DNA of 64,000 bases from Acanthosepion lycidas (GCA_963932145.1 OZ010571.1:153867598-153931597), one strand, 5' to 3'. Shown: positions 45,980-56,766, counted from the stretch's first letter. Numbers and translations are program-made. The notes: a model not told the origin generated them from the sequence alone.

Positions 45980-46031
<52 letters not shown>

Positions 46032-46082
46032 TTAGATTGAAGACGACTGAAAAGCCACTGATTAAGCTTTTTATTCAAATTT
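45928..46082. repeat. Family E near-perfect palindrome around (TA)n
   Basis: Arms 45928-45985 and 46026-46082 are almost perfect reverse complements of about 58 bp (AAAAAGCTTAATCAGTGGCTT and its complement), with one mismatch in the GCCGTC/GACGAC block. The spacer is a TA run. The right arm continues to 46237 as a family E repeat. Confidence 0.88.
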
Positions 46083-46231
46083 TCTTGTGTTCGTATAAGT
46101 GATTTCTTTTCCGGACACATAGTGTGTAAAAACTGTCCAAATGTTTTATATATCCGAGCGCTTCCGTTTGTTCTATTAGCCATTATTAAGAATATTTGTT
46201 AAAAACTTTTAACTGAATATGTAGATTTTGA

Positions 46232-46237
<6 letters not shown>
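46083..46237 (+). repeat. Family E repeat body
   Basis: Matches 30270-30440: TTTCTTTTC.GGACA, TGTAAAAA.T.TCC.AATGTT, CCATTAT.AA and AACTGAAT.TGTAGATT in order. It ends in a (TA)n tract at 46238-46296. Confidence 0.7.
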
Positions 46238-46299
<62 letters not shown>

Positions 46300-46367
46300 C
46301 GACACACATTAACTGTATTTTAATCTGAAATGAATCTGTGATTAAGGGAGAAATGTTGGTTAATTGC

Positions 46368-46409
<42 letters not shown>

Positions 46410-46474
46410 AGAGAGATAGATAGAAAGATTTATATAGACATATATTTATATATCCATATATTTCTCTTTATATA

Positions 46475-46518
<44 letters not shown>

Positions 46519-46544
46519 GATATATATTTATATATATATATATC
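46238..46544. repeat. Series of (TA)n and TATTTA tracts
   Basis: (TA)n at 46238-46296, 46371-46407 and a TA/TATTTA/GATA mixture at 46436-46544. Confidence 0.93.
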
Positions 46545-46601
46545 TAAATGTAAAAGAACAGTAAAAGTGTAAGTAGAGTAAAATTTCAATGTTTAAAATT
46601 T

Positions 46602-46640
46602 GGCCTGATGATTACGTCTAACATGAAACGGTCTGTCGCC
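46602..46640 (+). ncRNA. Hammerhead ribozyme-like motif B4 (plus)
   Basis: GGC, perfect core CTGATGA (46605-46611), a stem II region TTACGTCTAACAT, GAAA, ACGG...TCTGT stem III, GTC and GCC pairing the leading GGC. Same family as B3 with a weaker stem II. A (TA)n tract follows at 46668-46714. Confidence 0.72.
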
Positions 46641-46663
46641 TCTGAGTGTTAACTTCATGTTCA

Positions 46664-46667
<4 letters not shown>

Positions 46668-46714
<47 letters not shown>
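46668..46714. repeat. (TA)n microsatellite
   Basis: TA run between motifs B4 and B6. Confidence 0.93.
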
Positions 46715-46717
<3 letters not shown>

Positions 46718-46719
<2 letters not shown>

Positions 46720-46756
46720 CTCCTGAGGATAGCGAAAGATTGGAACCAAGGTAGCG
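46718..46756 (+). ncRNA. Degenerate hammerhead motif B6 (plus)
   Basis: CTGAGGA core variant, stem II AGC-GAAA-GAT, GGAA in place of GAAA, stem III ACC.AA.GGT and A at the cleavage position. A GCATTGAGCACGTTT tail occurs at about 46835-46849 and a (TA)n tract at 46905-46974, as in other type B units. Confidence 0.4.
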
Positions 46757-46900
46757 TGATTGGCTGAACTCCTCATTTTTTAAATTTAAAAGTTCTGCAT
46801 GCTAAATTTTTATTTTTTATTTTCTCTATATGTGCATTGAGCACGTTTTAATACTAAAGAAACCACATAAATAATCTGGACTGTGTCATTATTGCTATAG

Positions 46901-46904
<4 letters not shown>

Positions 46905-46974
<70 letters not shown>
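46905..46974. repeat. (TA)n microsatellite
   Basis: About 35 TA units. Confidence 0.95.
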
Positions 46975-46978
<4 letters not shown>

Positions 46979-46979
46979 G

Positions 46980-47390
46980 GGGAAATAATCTTCAACGCAT
47001 ATTCAATGTTTTCGATATTCATCGTACATTTTCAATGATTTTTTAAAAAATATCAATAGTTGACATCATGCTGATTTTGATTTTGATTTTTTTACCATTT
47101 ATAGATATTTACTTAGCTTAATCTGGTATACTATAAAATCATATATGAATTTATAACGAAAGTAGGAAGATTCTGTTACGCCAGTCTTAGGAATCCTAGT
47201 TTTTTTCTTAGTTTCAACTACCAACAATTTCGCTAATGTTAAATATTCGACTCACTTGAGCTTTCAAATTTCAATGTTTCAATCCCCGTCACACCAACGC
47301 TTATAAACATGGGCTTCCGCGTCTCCAGCCAGTGTAAAATCATTGACTGAAGACGCCGTTTATCGATCGCCTACACTGTTGTTTACTTAC
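46980..47390. other. Non-coding, nothing recognised
   Basis: AT-rich with a GC-richer patch at 47280-47400 leading into the family F repeat. Confidence 0.4.
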
Positions 47391-47394
47391 TGAA

Positions 47395-47485
47395 GTTATT
47401 TATTTTGCTACTTAATTTTGATATCCGACGTCATATATAAGTTCCAGCTTGTGTTTATTATACGAGAGATGCTGAAATGTTTTTC
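47395..47485 (+). repeat. Family F repeat, plus copy
   Basis: Partner of 44815-44900 in opposite orientation, with a small insertion near 47455-47465. Confidence 0.8.
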
Positions 47486-47489
47486 ATAC

Positions 47490-48680
47490 ATGACTCCCTT
47501 CCTAAAATCTGACTAAATATCAGAACTTTTTTCGGAATCCCTTTTTGGTCTAACAAACATTTATATAAATTCTTGACTTTATTTTTTAACCTTTCAATTT
47601 AACCAAATGTTACTAGATAAGACTTTGAATTAACCCACGCTGGTATATTTACTTGGGAAAACAAACCTTCAAAGTCTTTAGATAAACAGTTAACTGTTGC
47701 TTTTTGCAAACATTAAAACAGGAATTAATTAATCATAATCCACTATTGCTAGAAAATGTGTATAACTGAATATAGAGATCATTGGTGGCTCCCGGTGGCT
47801 CGCTAAATAAATAATGTTTACCGCTCTTTAAAGACAATCTATCTACAAAAAGTAATATCTACAAAATATATTTAAATAAATTTTTTTTTAAATTAGTAAA
47901 AATAATCTTACTGAACAGTTTAGGAAGTTACTTAGCGCAATATCAACATTTTAGAGGTCATGGAGCATTAGGATGATTGTCTTTAATTATAATCTTTCTC
48001 GGAAATCCTGCACATACATAGGAAAAAACTCTAAACTTGGCAGGGTCATATCTTCTAAAGTAGACATAAAACCCTCACAAAAATGAACTTGAGCAGGCAT
48101 TGTAGATGTTAGGCAAAAAATATTATGAAAATTGAAGAGGACATATTTTTGATAGACTGACCGTAAGCTACATAGGTGAAAAGGTTGATTTGGGGGTCAT
48201 GTATTTGGGTGAGCAAAATAAAGTTTTCTATCAAGTATAGGCTTGAAATAATTAAATATTTGGATTCTACATTTCTTATTTGCCCTACAAACCAAATTTC
48301 AGAAATATTGAAGATAGTGAAGTATTTTTCTTTAATTAAAAAAAAAAAAACACTGAAATTCGACGACGTTGCGTGGCCTTAATTTAGAGGCAAAATGGGA
48401 AAAATTATACACCCCCCTCCCTTACGGTAAAGTCTAGCACAAAATAATTTGGCACACTTTTCTAACTCATGAAGGGAAACATTTGTGTCAAATTTAAAGT
48501 AATTCGGTGTCGGTGGGTGTAATGCCCTGGTGAATTGACATGGAATGACCCGTAGACATTTTAACTTTTTGTGGGTGCATATGATAGTGTGCGAATATAG
48601 AACAGTAAGCATATCGAGGTACAAAATATGTCGGTACGGGTGGCATGGCGGTTGTTGAAATCTGCAAACAGAGATAAAAT
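47490..48680. other. Non-coding, nothing recognised
   Basis: Poly-T at 47881-47890 and poly-A at 48339-48350 suggest old retroposed pieces. No motif recognised. Confidence 0.4.
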
Positions 48681-48684
48681 TTAT

Positions 48685-49030
48685 TTAAATTTTTAGGTGG
48701 AGTAGGCTGAATAAGACAAGTGTGCATTTTATCACCGGGTTTATTCAACCTAATATAATAAGACGATCTAGCTAGCATACCTACCCGGATTTCTTGTCGA
48801 TAGATATAATTTAATTAATATAGGTTCCACATATAAAACTTGTTGATGATAAACTAAGGAAAAAAAAACTGCAAAACCACTTAGACAATGTAGTAAAGGA
48901 AGACCAGAAGAAGGGACGTACTATTAACTGTAAGAAGACAGAATATATGATTTTCAGCAAAACTGACATCCCAAGGTTTCAGCTACATATTAGGGACGTC
49001 AAAATCAAACAGGTATTTAACTCTTTCAAC
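48685..49030 (+). pseudogene. LINE-C-related RT fragment
   Basis: Frames read a DCILSPGLFNLI-like segment (48710-48765), then YVDDKLRKK-like residues at about 48845-48865, KEDQKKGRTINCKKTEYMIF (about 48897-48955) and an LHIRDVKIKQV motif (48985-49015). It corresponds to the region from QGC.LSP to the LQIADTRVKQV block of the 32040 copy, but diverges enough to be another subfamily. Confidence 0.7.
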
Positions 49031-49324
49031 GATTTATGAACCCTTTGGGGGTTATTTAAAGCCAGAAAATATTTTTAGTTCGCAAGATTTTTTTAGATAA
49101 AATGGTTTAGTGGTCATGTTGAAGGTAGCATCAATCAGCTGAGAAATTTTACTCACAATTATCTCAGTAAAATGATTTAATTGGTCGAGCACCGTGGGGA
49201 ATAGTGAATTTGCAAACAGTCTCTATTACTACTGATAATGCAAGACTCTCCTAGCAATTGAGTTTTCTGAGTGACTGGTGTGTTTATGATAAAATAAATA
49301 TGCGAAAATTCGCCTTTCTCTCTA

Positions 49325-49449
49325 ACGAGAGTCGATGACCTAGGGGTTAGGATCTCCGACTGATACTAAATCAATCGCGTTTCGGTCCTGGCCGGAAGAG
49401 ATCGTATGTCTAACCACACTGATGAGCTGTGATACAGCGAAACAGTATA

Positions 49450-49456
<7 letters not shown>
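49325..49456 (+). mobile_element. tRNA-headed SINE-2 carrying a hammerhead motif
   Basis: A-box-like GACCTAGGGGTTAGGA (49337-49352) and B-box GTTTCGGTCC (49379-49388) are spaced as in a tRNA gene and flank a variable loop region. Twenty-odd bases later the hammerhead motif D begins. The head differs from SINE-1. A (TA)n tract follows at once, then a strong hairpin and GC-richer body to about 49800. Confidence 0.65.

Positions 49457-49458
<2 letters not shown>
49412..49458 (+). ncRNA. Hammerhead ribozyme-like motif D (plus)
   Basis: Perfect core CTGATGA (49419-49425), perfect 5-bp stem II GCTGT-GAT-ACAGC, GAAA (49439-49442), stem III ACAG-TATAT-CTGT. The base after stem III is G, not the H needed for cleavage, and stem I's 3' strand is replaced by the (TA)n tract, so this copy is probably inactive at the cut site. 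Confidence 0.72.

Positions 49459-49511
<53 letters not shown>
49457..49511. repeat. (TA)n microsatellite
   Basis: TA run directly after hammerhead D. Confidence 0.95.
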
Positions 49512-49514
<3 letters not shown>

Positions 49515-49517
49515 CCA

Positions 49518-49555
49518 CTCTACCTGTGTTACTAGTAACATGAACCCAGGTAGAG
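49518..49555. other. Strong nested hairpin after the (TA)n tract
   Basis: CTCTACCTG pairs perfectly with CAGGTAGAG. Inside, TGTTAC pairs with GTAACA, followed by TGAACC. The layout recalls a hammerhead whose core has been lost. Confidence 0.6.
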
Positions 49556-50380
49556 TAAACTGGTTCTCCCATCAAACTTTTTTTATGGTGAAGGGCTGGC
49601 CAGACAACCAGCAGGATTAAAAATAAGACTTGTTCGATAAAAGGCAGTGGTCAATTGAGCTCCATAGCTATGCATGTAGCCAATGAAGTGATGAAACGGC
49701 ATCACTAGGCCGAGGACTTCCTAGATTAAAACCAACGGCTAGAGTAGAGGGTTTTCTCGATAGAATTAACGGCCACTCAAGATATAAGACATCGGTTGTA
49801 GCTTGACTTGGAGAGAAGGTACGACCATGTTTACTTGCTTTACACTACACATGAATAATCCGGCTGATGTGGACAGAGAGAGAATTGATCAGCCGCTCAA
49901 CGACCCTAAGTCCACATGGGGGAATGATGACGATGACGATGATGACGGCAACGATGGTAATGACGACGACGATAAACACCAGTTAATTTTCATTTTACTT
50001 TTTAAATTCACTTACTAGAACTCATTTAGAACTTAAATTTCTATTACTTCTTAGATTACATATCAATTTTCATTTTTTCTCAGAAATTCATTGAGTGCGT
50101 TCCCTGAAAAGTAAATATATCCGCCATGTTGAAGAGAAACGAACAGCCAGTGGAAGTCAGAAATAATATTTTGGGAGAATATAAAAAAGAAAAGTCTATA
50201 GAAAGCTTTTGATTCTTTTTATTATTGCAAAAAGTTTAGTTCTGTAGATAGTTTAGAAATAGAAAATATATGGCTGTATATCGACAAAGATTTGATGTGC
50301 CAAGAAAGATTTCATTATATTTCTGCTTAAGAATTGCCCAAAAGTTCAAACAACAACCAAAACCTATGTCATTATGTTCT
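49556..50380. other. SINE-2 body and unrecognised sequence
   Basis: 49556-49810 is GC-richer and probably belongs with SINE-2. A (GAY)n-like stretch at 49923-49975 gives a poly-Asp frame. The rest is unremarkable. Confidence 0.4.
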
Positions 50381-50384
50381 ATAA

Positions 50385-50675
50385 GAATATTATAAGCAGT
50401 GCAAACTGATGAAATGCGAAAACTGAACTAAACATCACCAAAGGCTGAAAGCATGGAGGTTGGTAGTATAATGATACGATAGGGGTTATGGGATATCTTC
50501 ATATCTTCGAGGAAACTAGGAAGACTTCAAAATATTTTCATTATCTCTGCCAGAAAACTCATGGAACATAGCTGGATGTTTCAAAAGTAGAATAATCCTA
50601 AACATGTAGTTGACAAGACCAAGAAATGGTCATAAAATAATCAAATAAAGATTCTCGAATGGACCAGACAAGAAA
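50385..50675 (+). pseudogene. Tc1-type transposase fragment
   Basis: Plus-strand frames give a KTDEMRKLN..SPKAESMEVGSIM stretch, the equivalent of the KHGGGSVMVWG motif of Tc1 enzymes, then LWDIFISS, HSWMFQK, NNPKHVVDKTKKW (catalytic QQDNNPKH region with the Asp lost in this copy) and NNQIKILEWTRQE, the ILEWPSQS block. It stops before the NPIE motif. A third Tc1 lineage in this window. Confidence 0.75.
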
Positions 50676-50746
50676 ATAGAAAATAGTACATTTTTTATAC
50701 GATACGGAAACTTCTTTGAGCCACTGTCCTTCTCTCTCACCACGCA

Positions 50747-50772
50747 CACACACACGAACACACACACACACA

Positions 50773-50831
<59 letters not shown>
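50747..50831. repeat. (CA)n(TA)n microsatellite
   Basis: CA run to about 50773 and TA run to 50831. Confidence 0.95.
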
Positions 50832-50833
<2 letters not shown>

Positions 50834-50834
50834 G

Positions 50835-51650
50835 ATAAACCATTTCAAAACAGCTAATGAAAAATAATCATTGTCAAAAATCTTTTGAAGGGAAATACTT
50901 AAAATAAAAAAACTACAAAATAGTGCGAACAAAATATTACCAAGTGAGTAATTTAAAAAAAAAATTTACGAAAATAAAATCATCAAAGAAGTTGAGTTGT
51001 ACTAAAAAATATGAGTAATTGAAAAATGGTTCAAATATATATGTATACATAGACACCATTTTTACCAAACTATCGCTATGAATCTATTTCAAAAATTTTG
51101 TTGGCATTAAATGACTCACTGAGTTGATATGCTATAAAACAAAACAACCAACCAACCATGACTTTAACATTTAAAAAGCTCTTTACTGAGCGACTGTTAA
51201 GATTCCAACCATGTTTTAACGCTTTTCCAAGCTTTGTAAATATTGCAGTTTCATTTCTAAATATGACATATTTGCCGGTCTATAAAATGTGCGTTTTTGT
51301 AAAACCGTTTTTATAACTGTATTGGGGGAGGGGGAGTGACCAGACCTTGACATATTTAGACGGTTAAGTATGCTTGAGAGAGATATGAAATGAATCCCTC
51401 CCTAAACTCTACCATGTCTCTTTAACTACCCCTTTTACACTCTCTGTTAAATTACAAAAACTTACACTACCCATCAATTTTAATTTCATTTTTCGTTTCA
51501 TTTCATTTTTGGAAATGCTATCTGATTATCCGGCGTCCTTTAAAAGGGCTCTGGTGAAATAAATTATTATAATGGTACCTTAAAGTGGTCTGTTTTTCTT
51601 TAATATATATATATAAAATAATATCTAAAAAAATAAAATATAATATGAGC
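50835..51650. other. Non-coding, nothing recognised
   Basis: AT-rich; no motif. Confidence 0.4.
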
Positions 51651-51654
51651 TTCA

Positions 51655-51945
51655 GTTAGTTATGTGTCATACGTGATACACACTTAGGTGATCATGTATC
51701 TTTCGATACATGAATGACGAGGCAGATTTTTTTCCCGCAGCAGGTTACTATTTCTTTCTGCAGTAGACCAGTTGCCATTCAATGCTATAGAAACCGGTCT
51801 GTCCTGAAATTTATCCATAGCTGGGCGAGGAGAAGAAGAGGAGTTATACCTTTCCCAAGGGTATTAGCACGTAAGTGAATGTAATGGATTCGACTGGAAT
51901 TCGAACTCGGCTCTCCGCTATCCATTACTCCACGGTGCTTACCTC
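51655..51945 (-). mobile_element. tRNA-headed SINE-1, minus strand
   Basis: On the minus strand the head GCACCGTGGAGTAATGGATA (A-box region) and GAGTTCGAATTC (B-box) are the best preserved in the window. The body with CCCTTGGGAAAGG and the 3' end with TATCGAAAGATA hairpin match 7535-7785. Confidence 0.85.
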
Positions 51946-51949
51946 GATG

Positions 51950-52635
51950 AAAAGCTAGCGATGATTTATGATTTGATGTGTAATATTTAGAGTTGTTTAT
52001 ATTCTGCGCTTTGCTCTCACCTGCGTATTTTTTTTCTTTCTTTTTTGTCGGGAATCATTTTATTTATCTCGCAATCCACTGAAGTTCAAGATAAAAACCC
52101 TATTCTAGATCTTTCAATGTTTAATATCCAATCCGTAATACTAGTACACAGAATCCAGTGTAGTATTGCAGATTAGATAGCAAATACAGTATATTCTCAG
52201 TAGCAATCGTTTTATATACATTTTGATTCTATTCATCGATTAAAACTGATCGATAAATGCATCTCGATTGCCCATTCATCGCTGTTGAATTTTTTATTCT
52301 GTTTGACAAGACATGTCTTCCAATAATGGGGACTACTTTGAAAACAAAACTGAACGTGTAATAGAGTGTATCTATCATCATAAATATCAAATAATCTTTA
52401 TGATAATCAATAATAGCTATAAATATCGATCGCTAAAAAGAAAAGATTCATTAAATTTGAATATGCAAAAATGTCTCATAAGTGCTCAAGGAATTCTGGG
52501 TAACAGTTGGAATATTATAACAATGTCAATACACTCAGTGATATCGCAATTAGGATTTATGAAATAAACGCATCAATACTTTCATGACGTTTCTAATGAT
52601 TACATGATTAATGATAGAGCAGATATTTAAAGTAG
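51950..52635. other. Non-coding, nothing recognised
   Basis: Includes a poly-T/CTTT patch at 52028-52048 and an 84-codon frame at 52313 with no known motif. Confidence 0.4.
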
Positions 52636-52639
52636 ATAA

Positions 52640-53110
52640 CAAAACAACTCTGCCAGTTCGGTTATGGAATCCTCCATACTTGCCTGTCACCCTCTACGGG
52701 AAGATGCACTCTTCCCCAAATTAACCTTTAACCAATCATCACTTCACTTTTTCAAACTTAACTTCCCATTGGTTAAAAGGACACAAATTGAGACAAATCC
52801 CTTTTCCCGCGAATCTGTCTGGAGCCTATTTGAAAACCCAAAGATCTATAAAAAAAAAAGAAAAAAAAAGAATCGCTCGTCTTGATTCAAGTTAATCAGA
52901 CACTGAGTTTCAAGAGATGTCAGCAAACTCCACGCGTGCCAACACACTTTCTCAATAACCACTACCAACCTCTCATCAACTCGACACAACTCGCACTACT
53001 ATTGCCGCGTGAAGAAACTTAACTTACACGGTCGCACAGACTAACCTAACAGAGCAAGGTTGGAATTATCTATTAAAGCACGTTTTCTCGATGGGAATTC
53101 TAATAATATA
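52640..53110 (+). promoter_or_regulatory. Promoter-like or LTR-like segment
   Basis: Contains AACCAATCA (52731-52739), CCATTGGTTA (52767-52776), TTTCCCGCGAA (52802-52812), a TATAAAAAA stretch at 52848 and a GC-richer CA-rich downstream part. The order of CCAAT, CCCGCG and TATA-like elements resembles the minus-strand segment at 14160-14760. It may be an LTR or a host promoter. Confidence 0.3.
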
Positions 53111-53114
53111 TGTC

Positions 53115-54655
53115 TGCTAGCTTCGGTTTAGGACACGAAACGTAAACAACAGTAATTCTTGAAAGGACGTTTCTTATATAACATCATTTCCTATGACTAT
53201 AAACATTATTTTTAGTGGATACATGTCTTTGAGTTAATGGCAGGGACACACTTTGGCTCAAAAAATTAGTTTTCTAGGTCGAAAAAGGATGCAGGTTCGG
53301 TTCATGTTGGAGACACAATCTTTCTTTAGTAAGACTTCTTGATCTAGGCCGGTTGTTATTCATTTCACTATTTAATATAAAAAATAACTGGGATCGCAAC
53401 TCAAGCACGTGTAACCACTAAAAAGAACGTTTCTAGTAGTATGAAATAAAATCGAATTAAAATCCTCTCTTAAAGGCATTTACAATGAATTGTTTTGATT
53501 TTATATGCAAAATAATTTCAGAGAAAAAAACTTTCCAAAAGAAAACCTTAGCCAAAGCCAACTGACCGTGTGGTTAGTTTGCGTAAAGACATATTTGTTC
53601 ACATAAACATATATTTGCTGGTGGTCTTATAAAAAGAATAGTTTTCGGAAAAATCGCTTATCAAAAAGCCAGTTCTACATATATGCGATTGTGAAATAAT
53701 CGTAGCAATATATCATTGTTAACAAGCCAGGACATTCGGTTCTCATATAAAGAACGTGATTCGATTAAAATCTTGAGTCCACAAAAAAAGAAAAGTAAAG
53801 GTGAGGTAGAGGAGTATGGGATGTGAGCGAAAAATGAACCAGCTCAGCTAGTTCTCTAAAGGTAACTTAGAGCACAGATAATTTTTATTCTATGATAATC
53901 GTTGCGAATGATCGATTCAAGATTCAAACCCCTGCGTACCACTATAAAGCGTTAGAATTGGGGAGGAGGGAAAGAAAAACCTTATTTTGAAGCACTTACA
54001 TACCGAACAACTGGAACGGCTTCTTTATGCCTTGTCAAAGATATCGTGGTTTTCGTCATTATTCAATGACTCCGACAAATCATGGAAACCCATCAATTTT
54101 TGTGCCACACTTGACTGGCTTGAGTTTGCGAAGTTTCACTCCTGAGCTTGAGACTCATTCTGATTCTGTAAGTTCAGTGTGGATGGAAGAGTCTCTTTTC
54201 CAGGTTGTTATTGAAAATGAGAATTGAAATGTGTCAGAAAATGAGCTCGCCCATCACCATTATATTCTGTGGCAGCGATCGTGAAATCAAATGTCAAAGA
54301 GATCGCATTCCCCTAACTATGGTGTTATTATACCAGATTGAGAACCCACATATATTTATAAAACCGTGTCTTTGAACGCAAATCATCCTAACTGACAATT
54401 CACTGATTCAACCATAATTCTTTATGAAAAGTGTCACAAAATCAATAATGATTGTAATTAAAACGTCTTTGTCTTGAATAGTTAACGTTAGTGAAAGACA
54501 AGCACAATTATTATTTAGTCAAATAACTATTAAAACAGGATAGCTTTCTGTCTTTGGGTGTCAGTTTAGGAAAAAGGGATTCCATGGCAATTCACAAGTA
54601 ATAAAGAAACCTGGAAGGAAACATTGTCACATGCGTCACGAAGTAACATGAGTTC
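53115..54655. other. Non-coding, nothing firmly recognised
   Basis: A 66-codon frame at 54027-54227 has mixed composition and a GTAAGT at its middle, but no acceptor. 54590-54650 resembles a LINE-C terminal scrap. Confidence 0.35.
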
Positions 54656-54659
54656 ATTA

Positions 54660-55035
54660 TTTTTTAACATAATTGAAAAACAAAGTAAAAATTTCTATTT
54701 TTCTGAGATGAGGTATTGTAATTATTTATACTATTTACATCGTTCGAACTGTTATCCTTATCTTTATTGCCATAGTTACGACGTTTCGACCGTTGTACGC
54801 TCCGGACTTCTTCAGGTGATATACGTTGGAATTTCGAACCGAAACATTTATTTAGTCCACGGTGGTAGATTGTTCTAAGTCTGCATGCCATGCCTTTTTT
54901 CGTTATGTCAGTTTCAGCTAATTCCTTTTAGTAACTCAACTATCCAAGTTTTTGTTCCTACTTCTATGGCCAGGTATTGAACTCACAGATCTTTGGGTTA
55001 AGTCACTTTTTGTATCAACCAACGCATGACAATAA
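54660..55035 (-). repeat. Type C repeat, minus, with hammerhead-like core
   Basis: Minus strand 54815-54781 reads CCTGAAGAAGTCCGG, loop, CGGTC, GAAACGT: the core and GAAA are intact and stem II has one mismatch. Outer sequence (GAATTTC, TTCAGGTG, AAATAAATG) matches 9414-9600, and 54900-55035 matches the inner part of the 11018-11342 palindrome. Confidence 0.6.
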
Positions 55036-55039
55036 ACAT

Positions 55040-55510
55040 GAGGACAACAAAAAAGTAACAATTTTCTATTGTTTTTTTTTTTTTATAATTTGCTCCAAGC
55101 AAGGCGATAAATTCACTAAGACACAAGGGGTTACTGAGAATGAAAGAAACCGATAAAAATGATATTAACTAGAAAAGAAAATTACAAGATTCAAAAAGAC
55201 AGATGATGATTAATGATGTTCCATTTAAATCATAGTTGACACAAAAGCAAGAATCCGGAAGAGAGTTTCACAGGCCAGAAGTGCAAGGGAAGAAACTATT
55301 TGAATAAAACTTACTGTTGCATGTAGCAACTTCAACATTAAAATAACGAGACATATTTGACAACTTAGTGCTTAGGATTAGCTTGTTTTAGCACAAGTAC
55401 GGGACTCCCAATAAGGATCGAACTCACTACTCAATAATAATAGTCAACCAAAATATCTCACTGACCCTAATCCTACGCCTCGGCGCCCAATTTTCTATCG
55501 ATAGGTCGAT
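55040..55510. other. Non-coding, nothing recognised
   Basis: Poly-T at 55072-55084; a short tRNA- or SINE-like patch at 55395-55490 contains GGATCGAACTCACTACTCA, also seen at 17888-17905 within LINE-A copy C. Confidence 0.4.
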
Positions 55511-55514
55511 AAAC

Positions 55515-55815
55515 CGTACTGAGAAATTTTAAGGAAAATGGAACAAAGACACATATTTCGAACAAGAAAGAGACTGTGGAAATTTCTCGGGCATATAACG
55601 AGGAAAGAGGGCTTGGGAAAATTAATACTCATAGGCGATATTAAAGGCAAGAGAAACAGAGGAAAGCAATGAATAACCTAGCTAAAGAGCTTGTTTAAAT
55701 GGATGACAGAACAGGGGTTAGGTGAAGTATCAAAAAGACAAACTTCACTAAGAGATACAAAGAAGAGGAAGTTATTGAGAAACAATCATCGCTCACGAAC
55801 TGAAGTTAATGTTGT
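55515..55815 (+). pseudogene. LINE-C 3' end, plus strand
   Basis: Frames give RTRKRLWKFLGHITRKEGLGK (about 55557-55620), LILIGDIKGKRNRGKQ, SLFKWMTEQGLGEVSKRQTS (about 55690-55750) and RKLLRNNHRSRTE. Same terminal block as 41455-41940. Faces 55905-56315 tail to tail. Confidence 0.82.
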
Positions 55816-55904
55816 TTGTCATCTCTGAGAATATGACTTTGTATAAATGGTGAAGTCATTTCCAGAATAATAAAGTCAGATACTCTGTAATATGCTGTGT
55901 GCCA

Positions 55905-56315
55905 AGTCATTGTCGATCATGGCTCCCTAGAATTTCCTGTCCTTTGTAGCTCTTAATAAATTTTGTCTTTTTGGTATCTCTCTTAAATCCTGTTCTGCCT
56001 TCTATTTACTCAAGCTCACCAGATAGTTTATACGTTGTTTTTCTCTGTCCTTTTTGCCTTCAACCTGTCTTTTGCGTATCAAATTTTCCAAGTCCTATTT
56101 CCTGATTACACGCCCTAGAAATTTCAACCCTTTTCCTGATGTTAAGTATGAGTTTACTTTTTGTTTCCATTTTCTCTAAAACTTCCACATTGCTCATATG
56201 CTTGGTCTATGGTCTTCTCAGCATAATCCCGTAGAAGTATATTTCTTTTGCTCCAAGTCTCTTCTTCATCTGTGAGGAGATTGCCCATATTGTCATATAG
56301 AAGGAATGATATTAC
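55905..56315 (-). pseudogene. LINE-C 3' end, minus strand
   Basis: Reverse complement reads YMGNLLTDEEETWSKRNILLR-like at 56295-56235, ENGNKK, FLGRVIRKQDLENLIRKRQV (about 56125-56065), EGKKDREKQ, and RKFXGAMIDNDLAHS near 55910-55940. Truncated at the 5' end. Confidence 0.8.
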
Positions 56316-56319
56316 ATAC

Positions 56320-56672
56320 AGTTCAGTAGTAGTTTTAAAGCTGAATAAAGAACTCCAGAAGATTTGGCAGATAAACTGAGCTAATTATCCATTTAATGGC
56401 TAGCTGAGCACCACAACGTGATGGTCTCTTCGCGTGACCACATCAAATCTATGCAATCAGAAATCAAAAATTCATCTTCACATAAAATAATTTCTTGCAA
56501 CGATGATTTGCGTGAAAATTTGATCTACTTCATTTACGCTTTCATTTTTTTTTTATAATTCCTGGTTCAAGTTCAATTTAATGCATAATCATCTAGATTT
56601 TAACAATAGAATATTTGAAAAAGTCGATAATTTTACGTCTGCTGATTCCACATTGTATTTATCTGTTAGAAG

Positions 56673-56675
<3 letters not shown>
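56320..56675. other. Non-coding, nothing recognised
   Basis: AT-rich; no motif. Confidence 0.4.
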
Positions 56676-56676
<1 letters not shown>

Positions 56677-56755
<79 letters not shown>

Positions 56756-56766
56756 TGTATATATAT
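56677..56766. repeat. (TA)n(GTAT)n microsatellite at edge of ribozyme pair
   Basis: TA run to about 56728, GTAT units to about 56760, then TTTATTAAAAAA. Confidence 0.95.

Noticed and set aside
50408..50432. CTGATGA followed by GAAA
   Set aside because: Only a few bases lie between the core words, leaving no room for stem II; the site is inside a Tc1 transposase fragment.
52313..52567. 84-codon frame
   Set aside because: AT-driven composition rich in Asn, Ile and Lys, with no splice sites or motif.
54027..54227. Possible exon of 66 codons
   Set aside because: Mixed composition and an internal GTAAGT are suggestive, but no acceptor, no recognisable motif and a frame this short can occur by chance.
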